From: an uncultured Holdemanella sp. | Lineage (GTDB): Bacteria; Bacillota_I; Bacilli_A; Erysipelotrichales; Erysipelotrichaceae | NCBI GenBank assembly: GCA_900754615.1 | Contig: CAAEDN010000020.1 | Span: 1-15,219, forward strand | Reading direction: 5' to 3' | Length of the DNA stretch: 15,219 nucleotides | Shown: positions 5,945 through 13,758 of the stretch, one piece after another | How positions within the stretch are numbered: position 1 is the first letter of the stretch | Layout: every line of letters begins with the position of its first letter | The notes under the pieces: generated by a model | Database searches by the model: none | What the model was told of the DNA's origin: nothing | What the model saw: the letters and a program-made list of their open reading frames with translations, nothing else | Position numbers and translations under genes: made by a program

Positions 5945-8575
5945 TTATAAACTTTTTAATTCTTCTGTGATCGCATTGATAGCTTCATCAACCTTAGAAG
6001 CATCCTTACCACCGGCTTGAGCCATATCTGGCTTTCCACCACCATTACCAGAACAAATTTGAGCGGCCTTCTTAACCAATTGACCCGCATGTACACCAGC
6101 CTTAACAGCCTCTTTACCTGCACCTGATACAAAGACAACCTTTTCCCCATTTGTATTCACAAAGAAGACAACCATCTTGTCATCATTTGCCTTTAAGTTA
6201 GAAACGATATCCTTCAATGCACCTGCATCCATTCCAGAAACAGACTTGATCAATACATTGACCTTACCAAAGTCTTTAGCTTCTGTAGCCCATTCTTTAG
6301 ACTTCAATGTAAAGATTTGGTTTTTCAAGTTATCGATTTCTTTTTGCATATCATGCATTGTTTTATAAGCAGCCTCAACCTTTGTATCAATATTCTTAAT
6401 ACCCTTTTGTTTCGCACTACCCGCAATGTTTTCTAACATAGTATGTTCAGATGCAAAGTCTTCATAAGCTGCAAATTTCGTCTTCGCTGTAATACGACGA
6501 GAATCTGAACCAATACTTTCCTCACTAATGATCTTACATAAACCAATCTGAGCCGTATTTTCTACGTGGCAACCAGCACAGAATTCCTTAGATACATCTC
6601 CCATTGTGACAACACGAACTGTATCTCCATATTTTTCATCAAATAATGCAGTAGCCCCAGATTTTTTAGCCTCTTCAATAGGCATAACCTCTTTCGTTAC
6701 TGGATAAGCTGCACTAATATATTCATTAACAATACGTTCTACTTCAGCCAATTGTTCAGCCGTAACCTTTTCATAGTGATTGAAGTCAAAGCGCAAATAT
6801 TCAGGACAGTTGAAAGATCCAGCCTGGTGAATATGATCACCCAATACCTTCACCAATGCAGACTGTAACAAGTGTGTACAAGAATGGTTCGCTGTGGTAG
6901 CTAAACGATCTTTGACATTCACTTCACCATGTAAAGACATACCCTTTTCTAATACACCACTATTGATCTTAACCGTATGAATATGCTGTTTATTACGAGT
7001 CTTTTGAACATCTAATACTTCAACCTCTACACCATCTGCACTAAATGTTCCTTTATCGGCAACCTGTCCACCGCTTTCTGCATAGAAACAAGTTTCATCT
7101 AAAATGATCATTCCTTCATCTTCTAAAGAATCAACCATCTTACCTTCTGCATTAAATAACGCAATAATCTTACCATCACAAGATAAATGATCGTAACCAA
7201 TAAACTCACTAGGTTCATTGAAGTTCATCAACTCTTCATTTTGAGATGCAAAAGAATCCTTTACATTACGCGCATTACGAGCACGTTCTTTTTGTTTGTT
7301 CATTTGGGCATCAAAATCATCATGACTTACACTGATTCCACTTTCTTCCGCAATCTCTTGTGTCAATTCAAATGGGAATCCATATGTATCATACAATTTG
7401 AAGACAACTTCACCACTCAACTTACCATCTTTAGCCTTGCTGATTTCTTCATCCAATAAAGCCTGACCTACCTTTAAAGTCTTTTTGAAAGTTTCTTCTT
7501 CTACCTTAATCAATTTCTGGTTGAACTCTACATGCTCCTGCAAGTAAGGATAGAAATCCTTCATTAAATCCGCAACAACAGGAACTAATTTATATAAGAA
7601 TGGTTCATCTAAACCTAATTTTAAACCATAACGAACCGCACGACGAAGTACACGACGAAGTACATATCCACGACCACTATTTGAGAAGTTAGCTCCATCG
7701 CTTAATGCGAAAGTAACTGTACGAACGTGATCCGCAATGACACGGTAAGCCATCTTATATTCACCTTCATAAGGATGTTTAGCCATAGCCTCAGTCGCAT
7801 GAATAATAGGCAAGAATAAGTCTGTATCGAAGTTTGTTTCTCCATCTTGAACTAAGGCAACCAAACGCTCAAGACCCATACCCGTATCAATATTCTTCTG
7901 AGGAAGTTCCTTATAATCCTTACGATCGATACTTGGATCACAATCATATTGAGAGAATACAACATTCCATACTTCTACATAACGATCATTTTCCATTTCT
8001 TCAAAGAATAATTTTTCACCTAATCCTTCAGGATCATATTTTTCTCCACGATCAAAGAAAATTTCACTGTCAGGTCCACCAGGTCCTTTACCAATTTCCC
8101 AGAAGTTATCATCTGTCTTTAAGATATGACTTGGATCTACACCACAAATTGTAGTCCATACTTCATATGCACGCGCATCATCTGTATATACAGACACATA
8201 CAATCTGTCCTTATCAATACCCATCCATTCTTCGCTTGTTAAAAATTCCCATGCGAATTGGATAGCTTCATCCTTGAAATAATCTCCAATCGAGAAGTTT
8301 CCTAACATTTCAAAGAATGTGTGGTGACGAGCTGTACGACCTACGTTTTCAATATCATTTGTACGAATGGATTTCTGTGCATTCGCAATACGATTTGAAG
8401 CCGGTTTTTCACTACCATCAAAATATTTTTTTAACGCTGCAACACCCGCATTGATCCACAATAAAGTTGGATCATTGTGAGGGATCAAGCTAGCGCCCGG
8501 TTCAATCATATGTCCTTTTGATTTGAAATAATCCAAGAACATCTGACGAATCTGATTACCTGTTAATTGTTTCAT
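5945..8575 (-). CDS. alaS: Alanine--tRNA ligase
   Basis: Charges tRNA-Ala with alanine and clears mischarged Ser/Gly. At 876 residues it has the usual bacterial length and full domain order. The class II core starts MKQLTGNQIRQMFLDYF, with PTLLWINAGV (36-45), RTARHHTFFEMLGNFS (80-95) as motif 2, and GMGLERL (232-238) in motif 3. The editing domain has the zinc ligands HSCTH (His564, His568) and CAGCH (Cys666, His670). A coiled-coil segment lies near 720-760, and a C-Ala/DHHA1 domain ends with the glycine-rich GNGGGKPDMAQAGG (about 843-856). The start is the ATG at 8575, where the conserved N-terminus begins and GGAGG stands eight bases ahead; an in-frame extension to 8638 runs through the T-box terminator and is not used. 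Regulated by the T-box upstream and ended by its own terminator. Confidence 0.98.
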   Translation of the reverse strand: MKQLTGNQIRQMFLDYFKSKGHMIEPGASLIPHNDPTLLWINAGVAALKKYFDGSEKPASNRIANAQKSIRTNDIENVGRTARHHTFFEMLGNFSIGDYFKDEAIQFAWEFLTSEEWMGIDKDRLYVSVYTDDARAYEVWTTICGVDPSHILKTDDNFWEIGKGPGGPDSEIFFDRGEKYDPEGLGEKLFFEEMENDRYVEVWNVVFSQYDCDPSIDRKDYKELPQKNIDTGMGLERLVALVQDGETNFDTDLFLPIIHATEAMAKHPYEGEYKMAYRVIADHVRTVTFALSDGANFSNSGRGYVLRRVLRRAVRYGLKLGLDEPFLYKLVPVVADLMKDFYPYLQEHVEFNQKLIKVEEETFKKTLKVGQALLDEEISKAKDGKLSGEVVFKLYDTYGFPFELTQEIAEESGISVSHDDFDAQMNKQKERARNARNVKDSFASQNEELMNFNEPSEFIGYDHLSCDGKIIALFNAEGKMVDSLEDEGMIILDETCFYAESGGQVADKGTFSADGVEVEVLDVQKTRNKQHIHTVKINSGVLEKGMSLHGEVNVKDRLATTANHSCTHLLQSALVKVLGDHIHQAGSFNCPEYLRFDFNHYEKVTAEQLAEVERIVNEYISAAYPVTKEVMPIEEAKKSGATALFDEKYGDTVRVVTMGDVSKEFCAGCHVENTAQIGLCKIISEESIGSDSRRITAKTKFAAYEDFASEHTMLENIAGSAKQKGIKNIDTKVEAAYKTMHDMQKEIDNLKNQIFTLKSKEWATEAKDFGKVNVLIKSVSGMDAGALKDIVSNLKANDDKMVVFFVNTNGEKVVFVSGAGKEAVKAGVHAGQLVKKAAQICSGNGGGKPDMAQAGGKDASKVDEAINAITEELKSL

Positions 8576-8590
8576 CTTTCTTTCCTCCAA

Positions 8591-8800
8591 TAAAAAAAAC
8601 GCTCCTATTTCTAGGAACGTATAATTACGCGGTACCATCCTAGTTCATTTTCCAAATAGAAAATGCCCTCAATTTACTCGTTAACGCCGACTACGTTTCA
8701 ACTCCAAAGTAGCTTCAGATAAAATTCTCGAAGGACTTTCACCATCCGTCCTCTCTCTACAAACAAGATATTTGACCTTACTTATCTTCTTCACTGTCGA
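8591..8800 (-). promoter_or_regulatory. T-box riboswitch (tRNA-Ala) controlling alaS
   Basis: Minus-strand leader with the signature T-box sequence AGGATGGTACCGCG (8628-8641). It is followed by a terminator whose stem ACGTTCCTA/TAGGAGCGT (8612-8620 with 8599-8607, GAAA loop) ends in eight Ts (8592-8599). The likely specifier is GCT (Ala) at 8711-8713, in the context CTGAAGCTAC expected of the specifier loop. CGGCGTTAACG lies further downstream, as in many T-boxes. Uncharged tRNA-Ala would pair with the specifier and, through its acceptor end, with the TGGT of the T-box, favouring the antiterminator and alaS expression. The 5' limit is approximate; the promoter must lie in or just after the end of the preceding gene and I could not pick it with confidence. 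Confidence 0.93.
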
Positions 8801-8812
8801 ATCGATAAAATT

Positions 8813-10093
8813 TTAACACTCTTTCAAAATTTCCGCAAGACGAATCACACCATCTTTCATCAGATCTTGATGCATTGATGCAAAAGACAAACCAATTTCA
8901 TGATTGCCATACGTAATTCCAAGTGATTTTAATTCACAAAGACGCAAAAGCTTTTGTTCATCTACATCACACGAAATCCAATAAGCCATATGCGATTCAT
9001 CCAATATAGCCGGATACGAAATATACACATCCAATAATTGTTTCAAATACAAATACTTCTCTTTATATTCACGAACCAACTTTCTTAAATGCTTCTGAAG
9101 ATAACCATCCACAATATATTGCGTAAAAGCAACTTGCTCAATTTTACTTGCCGTAGGGCCAAAGGAAGAAGCACTATACTTCATAGTATACTCCTCATTT
9201 AGAATCATATATCCAATTCTAAGGCTAGGTAACAAAAGTCTTGAAAAAGAAGAAAAGTAGATTACATTCTTGTTTTTTGAAAACAAACTCGTCTTAATTT
9301 TAGAAGCATAAACCAACTCCCCATTATAGTCATCTTCTAAAATTAATATTTTGGATAAACTTGTTAATTTTCTTCTTGTCTTTTCATCCATTGACTGCTT
9401 ATCGACCGTAAAACAAGTCGTATTTATATAAACCACATCCACATGTTTCGATTGAATATCATCTATAAAATGATTCAGATCCAAATATTCTATATGAAAT
9501 CCATACGATAAAAAGACTTGCTTAGCCTGCTCATCCACTAGTGTACTTAAACCAATCACTTTATTCTTATCTAACATGCCACAAAAAATATATAACAAAG
9601 ACTGATAGTTAGAACCAATCACCATCTGCTCTGGAAAACACAAAATATTACGATTTTGATATACATATTTACATAAAGCCTGCCTTAAACCATATTCCCC
9701 TTGACTCAAACCATAACTAGACATTAACTTCTTATCGTTCAATACTTCCTTCATGTATCTTTTCCAAATTGTCGTCTCAAAAGAATCCAAGGATACAGAT
9801 TGCACCCGAAAATCATAGTCATATGATTTTTCTTTATGACTTGAAGAATAATCTAAGATTTCATGATGCAATAAAACCCTCTCCGGATTCATACTCACAA
9901 CATACCCAACCTTTTCAAGACTTGTAATAAAGCCATCCAACACAAGCTTATTATAAGCTGTCTCAACCGTTGTCTTAGACACATTCATCTTTTTTACACA
10001 TTCACGAATCGAATCTACACGATCTCCATATTTTAAAATACCTGAAAGAATCGAATCTTTATATGTATTATAAATCACTTCATATTTTTTCAT
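8813..10093 (-). CDS. MocR/GntR-type regulator with aminotransferase-like domain; PLP lysine replaced by arginine
   Basis: A 426-residue protein. Residues 1-68 are a GntR winged helix (IYNTYKDSILSGILKYGDRVDSIREC, VSKTTVETAYNKLVLDGFI, KVGYVV). Residues about 92-426 are a type I aminotransferase-like fold, as in MocR regulators that sense pyridoxal phosphate or amino-acid adducts. Recognisable pieces are SYGLSQGEYGLRQALCKYV (126-144), LEDDYNGELVY (252-262) and YFSSFSRLLLPSLRIGY (279-295). In the last motif the usual SFSK lysine, which forms the Schiff base, is Arg285 (codon AGA, 9239-9241). The segment where MocR proteins usually carry PxHQxPTG reads INTTCFTVDKQSM. The effector pocket is therefore altered. 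It is divergent from the ECF S-component gene across a 92-base gap, the usual arrangement for a regulator and its target. Its stop lies just before the alaS T-box. Confidence 0.88.
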   Translation of the reverse strand: MKKYEVIYNTYKDSILSGILKYGDRVDSIRECVKKMNVSKTTVETAYNKLVLDGFITSLEKVGYVVSMNPERVLLHHEILDYSSSHKEKSYDYDFRVQSVSLDSFETTIWKRYMKEVLNDKKLMSSYGLSQGEYGLRQALCKYVYQNRNILCFPEQMVIGSNYQSLLYIFCGMLDKNKVIGLSTLVDEQAKQVFLSYGFHIEYLDLNHFIDDIQSKHVDVVYINTTCFTVDKQSMDEKTRRKLTSLSKILILEDDYNGELVYASKIKTSLFSKNKNVIYFSSFSRLLLPSLRIGYMILNEEYTMKYSASSFGPTASKIEQVAFTQYIVDGYLQKHLRKLVREYKEKYLYLKQLLDVYISYPAILDESHMAYWISCDVDEQKLLRLCELKSLGITYGNHEIGLSFASMHQDLMKDGVIRLAEILKEC

Positions 10094-10120
10094 ATATCTG
10101 TCCCCTATTTATTTTTCATA

Positions 10121-10149
10121 ATTGTATATTTTTTTAAATACAGAAACAA
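10121..10149 (-). promoter_or_regulatory. Candidate promoter of the MocR-type regulator
   Basis: On the minus strand TTGTTT (10144-10149), 17 bases, TACAAT (10121-10126), with AGGGG just before the gene's ATG. It lies back to back with a TATAAT (10151-10156) on the plus strand that could be the -10 of the divergent transporter gene. That TATAAT has no recognisable -35 at normal distance, which would fit activator dependence. Confidence 0.45.
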
Positions 10150-10185
10150 GTATAATAATCATTAAGTTGAAAGAAGGAATGAATT

Positions 10186-10683
10186 ATGAAAAACAAACAA
10201 ACCTATGAAATTGTATTAACAGGACTTGGCATGGCCCTTGTTTTTGTGGCAACCATGTTTATCAAAGTACCCAACGCATTAGATGGATACTTCAATTTAG
10301 GAGATGGCTTTATTTTATTATTTGCCAGCTTTTTAAATCCATTTGAAAGCTTCTTGATTGGAGGCTTAGGAAGTGCATTAGCCGATGTAGCTGGAGGATA
10401 CGGACACTACTTTTTCTTTACTTTAGTCATCAAAGGATTAGAAGCCATCGTTGTATCTCTACTTATGAAAAACTACTCTAAGCCCAAACAAATCACAAGC
10501 TATGTATTAGGATCTGTCATTATGGTATTTGGTTATTTCATTGCCAAATATATGTTAAAAGGAAGCTGGATCGTAGCTGCTAGTGAAATTCCAGCCAATG
10601 TCGTACAAGGACTAGCCGGAATCGTGATTGCACTTGTCGCATATCCGGTAGTTAAAAAGATCGTACAAGAAAAATTGAACTAA
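10186..10683 (+). CDS. ECF transporter S component (vitamin uptake, possibly B6-related)
   Basis: A 165-residue membrane protein with about five to six hydrophobic segments, the size and pattern of small ECF S components that bind a vitamin and dock on a shared EcfA-EcfA'-EcfT module. Characteristic pieces are ETYEIVLTG-like N-terminus (KQTYEIVLTGLGMALVFVA), FNLGDGFILLFASFLNP (37-53), GGLGSALADVAGGYGHYF (59-76) and EIPANVVQGLAGIVIALV (133-150). These recall the riboflavin/HMP/pyridoxine-type S component family (PF07155-like). AAGGA stands seven bases before the ATG. No EcfA or EcfT gene is nearby, as is normal for the group II system. Pairing with a MocR-type regulator points to a vitamin B6-like substrate, but this is inference; hydroxymethylpyrimidine or another vitamin is possible. 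It is the only clear plus-strand gene in the window. Confidence 0.85.
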   Translation: MKNKQTYEIVLTGLGMALVFVATMFIKVPNALDGYFNLGDGFILLFASFLNPFESFLIGGLGSALADVAGGYGHYFFFTLVIKGLEAIVVSLLMKNYSKPKQITSYVLGSVIMVFGYFIAKYMLKGSWIVAASEIPANVVQGLAGIVIALVAYPVVKKIVQEKLN

Positions 10684-10718
10684 AAAAAACGGGACAGAAA
10701 TTAAATTTCTGTCCTACT
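10682..10718. terminator. Bidirectional terminator between the ECF gene and the 101-residue gene
   Basis: A perfect 11-base inverted repeat, GGACAGAAATT (10692-10702) and AATTTCTGTCC (10704-10714), flanked by eight As on the left. On the minus strand this gives a strong hairpin plus T8 directly after the 101-residue gene, whose TAG overlaps the stem. On the plus strand the following T stretch is weaker (TACTTATTTT). Confidence 0.85.
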
Positions 10719-11019
10719 TATTTTCCTCAACATTTATATATTTTAAGCCGCCATATTTAATTTGAAAATGATAGATACTGCACTTTAATTGCATCCATGC
10801 CATTTCTGAAACACTATCATTACTGATACAATCCAATATAATATTCTCAGCCTCTTTCAAACAATCCAGCATCTGCATCCACTTTTTATAATTCTTACTA
10901 TTCGGTTCAACCGCCATATCTATGAGTTCATCATATTTCACGTTGATCGCCTTATAAATCGCACGTATGTCCTTTACAGTTGGTTTTTCAATCGTATCGA
11001 TATAGTCAAAAATTCGCAT
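10714..11019 (-). CDS. Hypothetical protein, 101 residues
   Basis: I do not recognise this family. It is soluble, probably all helical, with no signal peptide or membrane segment. It has charged helices (YIDTIEKPTVKDIRAIYKAI, LDCLKEAENIILDCI) and several aromatic residues and methionines near the C-terminus (WMQLKCSIYHFQIKYGGLKY). A good ribosome site (AGGAG, nine bases before the ATG at 11019) and a terminator overlapping its stop codon support it as a real gene. It stands alone between terminators, not in an operon with the sensor kinase upstream. No function is proposed. Confidence 0.7.
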   Translation of the reverse strand: MRIFDYIDTIEKPTVKDIRAIYKAINVKYDELIDMAVEPNSKNYKKWMQMLDCLKEAENIILDCISNDSVSEMAWMQLKCSIYHFQIKYGGLKYINVEENK

Positions 11020-11127
11020 TCAACATCACTCCTTCATATCGAAACTTTTATACTTCGTTCTCCACAAAATATAAAACCATCTGACTTTTACGTTTTTATA
11101 ATAGCACAGCCAGAAATTCGTGTATAG

Positions 11128-11158
11128 AAAAAAGTGTCCGTAGACACTTCATTTTTTT
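11128..11158. terminator. Terminator of the hybrid sensor kinase gene
   Basis: AAGTGTC (11132-11138) and GACACTT (11143-11149) form a seven-base stem with a four-base loop. On the minus strand the stem is followed by six Ts, right after the kinase stop codon. A run of seven Ts also follows on the plus strand, so the hairpin could act both ways. Confidence 0.85.
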
Positions 11159-13505
11159 AATGCTTGGTTAGAATAGAAAGAATTTCAGACTTTACCTTAT
11201 CAATATCAATTGGCTTTGAAATATGCCCATTCATCCCTGAGGCTAAAGCCATTTTCTTATCAGATTCAAATGCATTGGCCGTCATTGCCAAGATAGGAAT
11301 GTTAGCTTTTTCAACATCCTGCAACTTTCGAATTCTCTTTGTAGCCTCATACCCATTCATATTTGGCATTTGAACATCCATTAAAATTAAATCGTATGTT
11401 TTCGCAGGCATCCTTTCAACTTGATTAACACACTGCTTACCATCTTCTACACGGTCTGCTTCAATTCCATTCATTTCTAAAATAGCGATCGCAATTTGGG
11501 CATTCAAATCATTATCTTCTGCCAAAAGCACATGCTTATTACTTAGTATCCTATCTGCATTAATTTCATTTTCTTTTGAAACCTTTAAAACTTTTGTTGC
11601 ATCCACAACCTTATGTTCTAGGATAAGAGTAAAACAACTTCCCCTTCCTAATTCACTCTCGACATAGATTTCTCCATCCATCATATCCACTAATTTCTTC
11701 ACAATCGCCATGCCTAGACCTATACCATATATTTTTCCAATGGTCGTATTGTATTCACGTGTAAAAGAATCAAATATATTTGGAAGATAAGCTTCACTCA
11801 TACCAACACCCGTATCGATCACATCCGTTTTTATTCGGCAATACCCCTCTTTATGGCTTTTAAGTTCATTCACACATACAGAGATACTTCCATGAGCAGG
11901 TGTATATTTAAATGCATTGCCAATAAGATTCATCATGATCTCCCGAATTTTTATACCATCGCACAAAACCAGTTCATGTTCCACATTTATAATTGTTTTA
12001 AAATCAATTTTCTTTTCCTTAGCACTCGAACTAAATACACTCTTTAATTCTTCAATTACATCTTGAATTCTTTCTTCTTTTTCAACCACTTCCACTTTTC
12101 CACTCTCAATTCGAGCCATATCCAATACGTCATTAATAATTGACAATAATAATTTACCAGACTGTTCAATCTTATACTGATAATCGATCAATACAGGATC
12201 TGTTAACTTTTCTTTCATCAACTGATTGTAGCCAAGAATGACATTCATAGGCGTACGAATATCATGCGACATATTATTTAAGAATTCCGTTTTCGCCTTA
12301 TTCGCCTGTTTTGCAAGCACATACGCCTCTTTTAATTTAGCCTCCTGCATACGTTCTTTCTTGATCAAATCATCAATATTACGCGTACCAATCACAACAG
12401 CGCGTGTGCGATCCTTTTTCTTAACGTAAGCTACGCGTGTTTGATGATACATGATTCCATTTGGTGACATAAATTCATAGGTCATAGAAAAATCCTGTTT
12501 ATTTGAACATAAAGCCGCATAGGAAAGCATAGCTATAAAATTGTCACGACCTTCATCCGATACCATTTCTTTGGCATAGGCCGGCAAAAATTCAGACCAA
12601 CGATTCTCATATGCACGACAAAAATCCGCAATACGCTTTCCGTTTTCTCCAACTTCACGATATGAAAAGATTTGCCCACGATCCAATTCTACCAATAAAA
12701 CCGAAAAATATTCTTTTCCTAATCCTTCAATGATCTCTCTTTGAAGCTCCAATACATTCTCTTTTTTAATCCTTTCATCCACTGGACGAAAGGCCATCGT
12801 AATTTTAAAATGATTTGCATCCGCATATAAAAGGACAGCTTTACAACATAAATTAACTGACCCATTTTCATTGGGGATGATTTGGTATTGAATTTCAATA
12901 CTTCCTTTTTCTTTTAAAGTATGCATCAATGATGGAATGGAAAGAACATCTAAAAAATCAGGGAACGATTCTTTGATTAAAATATGATCATAAAAAAATT
13001 GTAAACTCTCACTATAACACGTATGATTCAAGCGAGGTGAGTATGCCTGTTCATCTTGTTTCAGAACTTGCACCGTATCTTGTTTCAAATCACATAACAC
13101 CATAGAAGTATAATCTTGAGTCAATGCAGACAAGACATGGTTTTGTTTCTTCTCCTGAATAAATTCTGTAACATCCACAAGATTTCCATGAAGGATGTCA
13201 TTTTCTTCCAAATCAAAGCTATCACTCATCCATCGATATCCATCTTTCCCTAATAAACGAAACATGCACACCTTTGATGTCACATCCAAATCACGATCCT
13301 CAGGATGAATCATATTCATTAGCTTATTATCAAATTCAGTTTCTATTTCTTCTTTTGTCCATCCAATAATATCCAAAAATTTCGAACTTACATATAAAAA
13401 TGGATATCCCTCTTTCGTATCACACCGATGATATCCACCCATACAGCTACACGTTTGTACAAGTTCATTCTTATTACATTCCAACACTTGTTTTATTCTA
13501 TCCAT
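11157..13505 (-). CDS. Soluble hybrid sensor histidine kinase / response regulator with PAS domains
   Basis: A 782-residue cytoplasmic protein with no membrane segment. The N-terminal PAS-like sensor (about 15-120: FLYVSSKFLDIIGWTKEEI, RLLGKDGYRWMSDSFDL, DVTEF) is followed by further PAS-like or degenerate sensor regions (about 125-380), the last ending TRAVVIGTRNIDDL. The HisKA domain carries the phospho-accepting His414 in NMSHDIRTPMN. The HATPase domain has the N box at Asn530 (NLIGNAFKY), DTGVGM (564-569) and GIGLGMAIVKKL (594-605). The receiver domain (about 657-782) has Asp664 in the acidic pocket, the phosphoacceptor Asp710 (LMDVQMPNMNGYEA), Thr742 and Lys764 (SKP). No Hpt or DNA-binding output domain is present, so the phosphate must leave through a separate Hpt protein or the receiver must act through a partner. 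The signal is unknown. A modest AGGGG site lies eight bases before the ATG. Transcribed alone between terminators. Confidence 0.92.
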   Translation of the reverse strand: MDRIKQVLECNKNELVQTCSCMGGYHRCDTKEGYPFLYVSSKFLDIIGWTKEEIETEFDNKLMNMIHPEDRDLDVTSKVCMFRLLGKDGYRWMSDSFDLEENDILHGNLVDVTEFIQEKKQNHVLSALTQDYTSMVLCDLKQDTVQVLKQDEQAYSPRLNHTCYSESLQFFYDHILIKESFPDFLDVLSIPSLMHTLKEKGSIEIQYQIIPNENGSVNLCCKAVLLYADANHFKITMAFRPVDERIKKENVLELQREIIEGLGKEYFSVLLVELDRGQIFSYREVGENGKRIADFCRAYENRWSEFLPAYAKEMVSDEGRDNFIAMLSYAALCSNKQDFSMTYEFMSPNGIMYHQTRVAYVKKKDRTRAVVIGTRNIDDLIKKERMQEAKLKEAYVLAKQANKAKTEFLNNMSHDIRTPMNVILGYNQLMKEKLTDPVLIDYQYKIEQSGKLLLSIINDVLDMARIESGKVEVVEKEERIQDVIEELKSVFSSSAKEKKIDFKTIINVEHELVLCDGIKIREIMMNLIGNAFKYTPAHGSISVCVNELKSHKEGYCRIKTDVIDTGVGMSEAYLPNIFDSFTREYNTTIGKIYGIGLGMAIVKKLVDMMDGEIYVESELGRGSCFTLILEHKVVDATKVLKVSKENEINADRILSNKHVLLAEDNDLNAQIAIAILEMNGIEADRVEDGKQCVNQVERMPAKTYDLILMDVQMPNMNGYEATKRIRKLQDVEKANIPILAMTANAFESDKKMALASGMNGHISKPIDIDKVKSEILSILTKH

Positions 13506-13731
13506 GACTTGAACCCCTAATATTATGAAAGTATACTTATTTAACTATAAACATCTTATGAATCTTTTTCAATCAAACAATCTCGCCCAAATTTTTATGG
13601 TTATATTTTATTATTCATCTTATTATATAAAAGCCATTGTTTATAATATTAAACAGATTTACAGTTATGTGTATACGCTTTCGCAAAAATAAAGTTGACT
13701 AAAAAGTACAAATTCAAATGTTAAAAAATAC

Positions 13732-13756
13732 AAAAAAATACCCAAAAAGGGTATTT
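13732..13756 (-). terminator. Intrinsic terminator of the potassium channel gene
   Basis: On the minus strand AAATACCC (13749-13756) pairs with GGGTATTT (13736-13743) around five Ts, and a T-run continues to 13732. It follows the stop codon by a few bases. The remaining 220-odd bases up to the sensor kinase are very AT-rich with no gene that I can see. Confidence 0.88.
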
Positions 13757-13758
13757 CA

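Noticed and set aside
7834..8154. 106-codon plus-strand open frame opposite alaS
   Set aside because: Antisense to a highly conserved region of alanyl-tRNA synthetase with no ribosome site; composition is that of a reversed coding strand.
8576..8638. Upstream start extending alaS by 21 residues
   Set aside because: The extension runs through the T-box terminator and the ribosome binding site; the conserved N-terminus starts at 8575.
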